In this document: one piece after another, positions 6,114 to 6,880 of the stretch | Layout: every line of letters begins with the position of its first letter | How positions within the stretch are numbered: position 1 is the stretch's first letter | Origin: Rhodospirillaceae bacterium | GTDB lineage: Bacteria; Pseudomonadota; Alphaproteobacteria; Rhodospirillales; Rhodospirillaceae | Direction: 5' to 3' | Length of the DNA: 6,880 nucleotides | Assembly (NCBI GenBank): GCA_016937315.1 | Contig: JAFGWD010000307.1 | Location: 1-6,880 of the forward strand | The notes under the pieces: generated by a model | Told to the model about the DNA's origin: nothing | The model's database searches: none | Seen by the model: the letters and a program-made list of their open reading frames with translations, nothing else | Made by a program: the position numbers and the translations under genes

Positions 6114-6575
6114 TTACATCTCGAAATATGACTGGATCAGAACGTCATGAATCACGTCCCCCCCAAAGAGCCGCTGTGCGATCTGTTTCAAAGACACTTT
6201 CAAGCGCGGTAACTCCATATGCCCCCCCTTTTCAAACTGCTGGGGAAAAGCGGCATAGGCAAATTGGATGAAGGCATTACGTAGTCTTGGCAGACCATCT
6301 TGCACAGTAACCTGTGATTCTGGCGCCGTTATCAAGAGCACCGTAAAGTGAACCTGTCGGTCAATAACACCATCGGAAACAATGGGGACATCAATTGTCG
6401 CCATGTGAACCAGGCTCGGTTTTTTCGGCGCTTCAACAACGGACGGAGGCGGCTCAGGCGCGGCATCTGCCGTTTTCTCAACCCCTAACAAGCTAGGGGC
6501 AAAGACATATACCCCAACGCCAACGCCAGCGGACAACAGCAACGCCACCACGACAATAATCAATACGCGCTTCAT
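6114..6575 (-). CDS. FliL-like single-pass membrane protein of unknown function
   Basis: I do not recognise a characterised gene here. The 153-residue product has a short positive start (MKR), one membrane helix at about 4-25, a proline- and alanine-rich linker (35-53), and a periplasmic domain of about 100 residues. The layout and the C-terminal pattern resemble FliL, the flagellar stator-associated protein: helix LPRLRNAFIQFAYAAF, then LPRLKVSLKQIAQRLFGG and a final hydrophobic strand VIHDVLIQSYFEM. No flagellar gene is near, so a flagellar role is not supported by context. The ATG at 6575 overlaps the thiL stop as ATGA and has GGGAGGG 8 nt upstream, so this start is much better than one further up inside thiL. 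It is probably cotranscribed and translationally coupled with thiL. The coding status is well supported; the FliL relation is moderate. Confidence 0.75.
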   Translation of the reverse strand: MKRVLIIVVVALLLSAGVGVGVYVFAPSLLGVEKTADAAPEPPPSVVEAPKKPSLVHMATIDVPIVSDGVIDRQVHFTVLLITAPESQVTVQDGLPRLRNAFIQFAYAAFPQQFEKGGHMELPRLKVSLKQIAQRLFGGDVIHDVLIQSYFEM

Positions 6576-6880
6576 GTCGGCGTCCCTCCCGCAGGATGAG
6601 CCCCATGAGTATGCCCACATGGGCCTTCGACCTGTATCAGGTGTCCTGATTCGACTCGAAACACCCGCCCTTCCCCTAGCTTGGCCCGGCCATTCTCAAC
6701 AGCAGGGGTTCCCACCGCATCGAGTTGCGTGGCTAAGGCTCCAAAATCCTCCGGAGCACAAGAAAAGGCGAGTTCGTAATCATCGCCCCCAGCCAGCACA
6801 CGTTCCCAAGAGAGGGGACATAGATCCAACCAACGACGCACTGCGTCCGAAACGAGAACTCGCGATGCGTCAATCAGAAC
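6572..6880 (-). CDS. thiL: Thiamine-monophosphate kinase ThiL, C-terminal part
   Basis: ThiL phosphorylates thiamine monophosphate to the cofactor thiamine diphosphate, using ATP, in the cytoplasm. Only the last 102 residues lie in the window; the N-terminal two thirds are beyond the right edge, and the reading frame stays open to position 6880. The fragment begins VLIDASRVLVSDAVRRWLDL, matching the helix before the nucleotide/substrate region. It carries the hallmark AGGDDYELAFS motif of ThiL at residues 30-40, followed by the family's C-terminal pattern with ENGRAKLGEGRVFRVESG. The tail is unusual in being rich in His and Gly (GPCGHTHGAHPAGGTPT), where many ThiL proteins end in a short Gly-aromatic-His segment. 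A GTG within the fragment is not the true start, because conserved sequence continues upstream of it. The stop overlaps the next gene by 4 nt. Confidence 0.92.
   Translation of the reverse strand, partial: VLIDASRVLVSDAVRRWLDLCPLSWERVLAGGDDYELAFSCAPEDFGALATQLDAVGTPAVENGRAKLGEGRVFRVESGHLIQVEGPCGHTHGAHPAGGTPT
6584..6590 (-). promoter_or_regulatory. Ribosome binding site inside the thiL end
   Basis: GGGAGGG on the minus strand lies 8 nt before the ATG at 6575 and within the last thiL codons. It selects that ATG as the start of the FliL-like gene. Confidence 0.7.

Noticed and set aside
6576..6620. An upstream ATG at 6620 extending the FliL-like protein by 15 residues
   Set aside because: It would overlap thiL by nearly 50 nt and put a polar segment before the membrane helix; the ATG at 6575 has an excellent ribosome binding site and a standard 4-nt overlap.

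Overview
The window looks like core chromosome of an alphaproteobacterium, most likely Rhodospirillales or a close relative. The evidence is an alphaproteobacterial-type BamE, a bacterial ubiquinol-cytochrome c chaperone (CBP3 family), a YceD/DUF177 gene before rpmF-plsX-fabH, and a membrane H+-pyrophosphatase near thiL. The lineage is inferred from gene content and order; no species can be named from this stretch.

Layout. Positions 1-3140, all minus strand, hold a compact cluster read right to left: ubiquinol-cytochrome c chaperone, YceD (DUF177), rpmF (ribosomal protein L32), plsX (phosphate acyltransferase) and fabH (ketoacyl-ACP synthase III, cut by the left edge). The junctions are tight: 5 nt between the chaperone and yceD, 87 nt between yceD and rpmF, about 20-40 nt between rpmF and plsX, and an ATGA overlap between plsX and fabH. 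The cluster joins ribosome assembly to the entry steps of phospholipid and fatty acid synthesis, with a respiratory complex III assembly factor in front. Divergent from it, across a short promoter region at 3141-3264, is bamE on the plus strand, a lipoprotein of the outer-membrane protein assembly complex. The genes around 3.2 kb therefore mostly serve envelope and membrane biogenesis.

bamE ends at 3738 and faces hppA (3815-5914, minus), a full-length K+-independent-type H+-pumping membrane pyrophosphatase. A perfect 13-bp-stem hairpin with A and T tracts on both sides lies between them and can end transcription in both directions. Upstream of hppA is a 199-nt non-coding leader. Beyond it is a small single-pass membrane protein resembling FliL, whose start overlaps the stop of thiL (thiamine-monophosphate kinase, cut by the right edge).

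No tRNA, rRNA, CRISPR array, insertion sequence or phage gene was seen, and I see no sign of a new multi-gene system. The points worth a second look are small: two non-ATG starts, a structured rpmF-plsX junction, the shared terminator, the hppA leader and the unassigned FliL-like protein.
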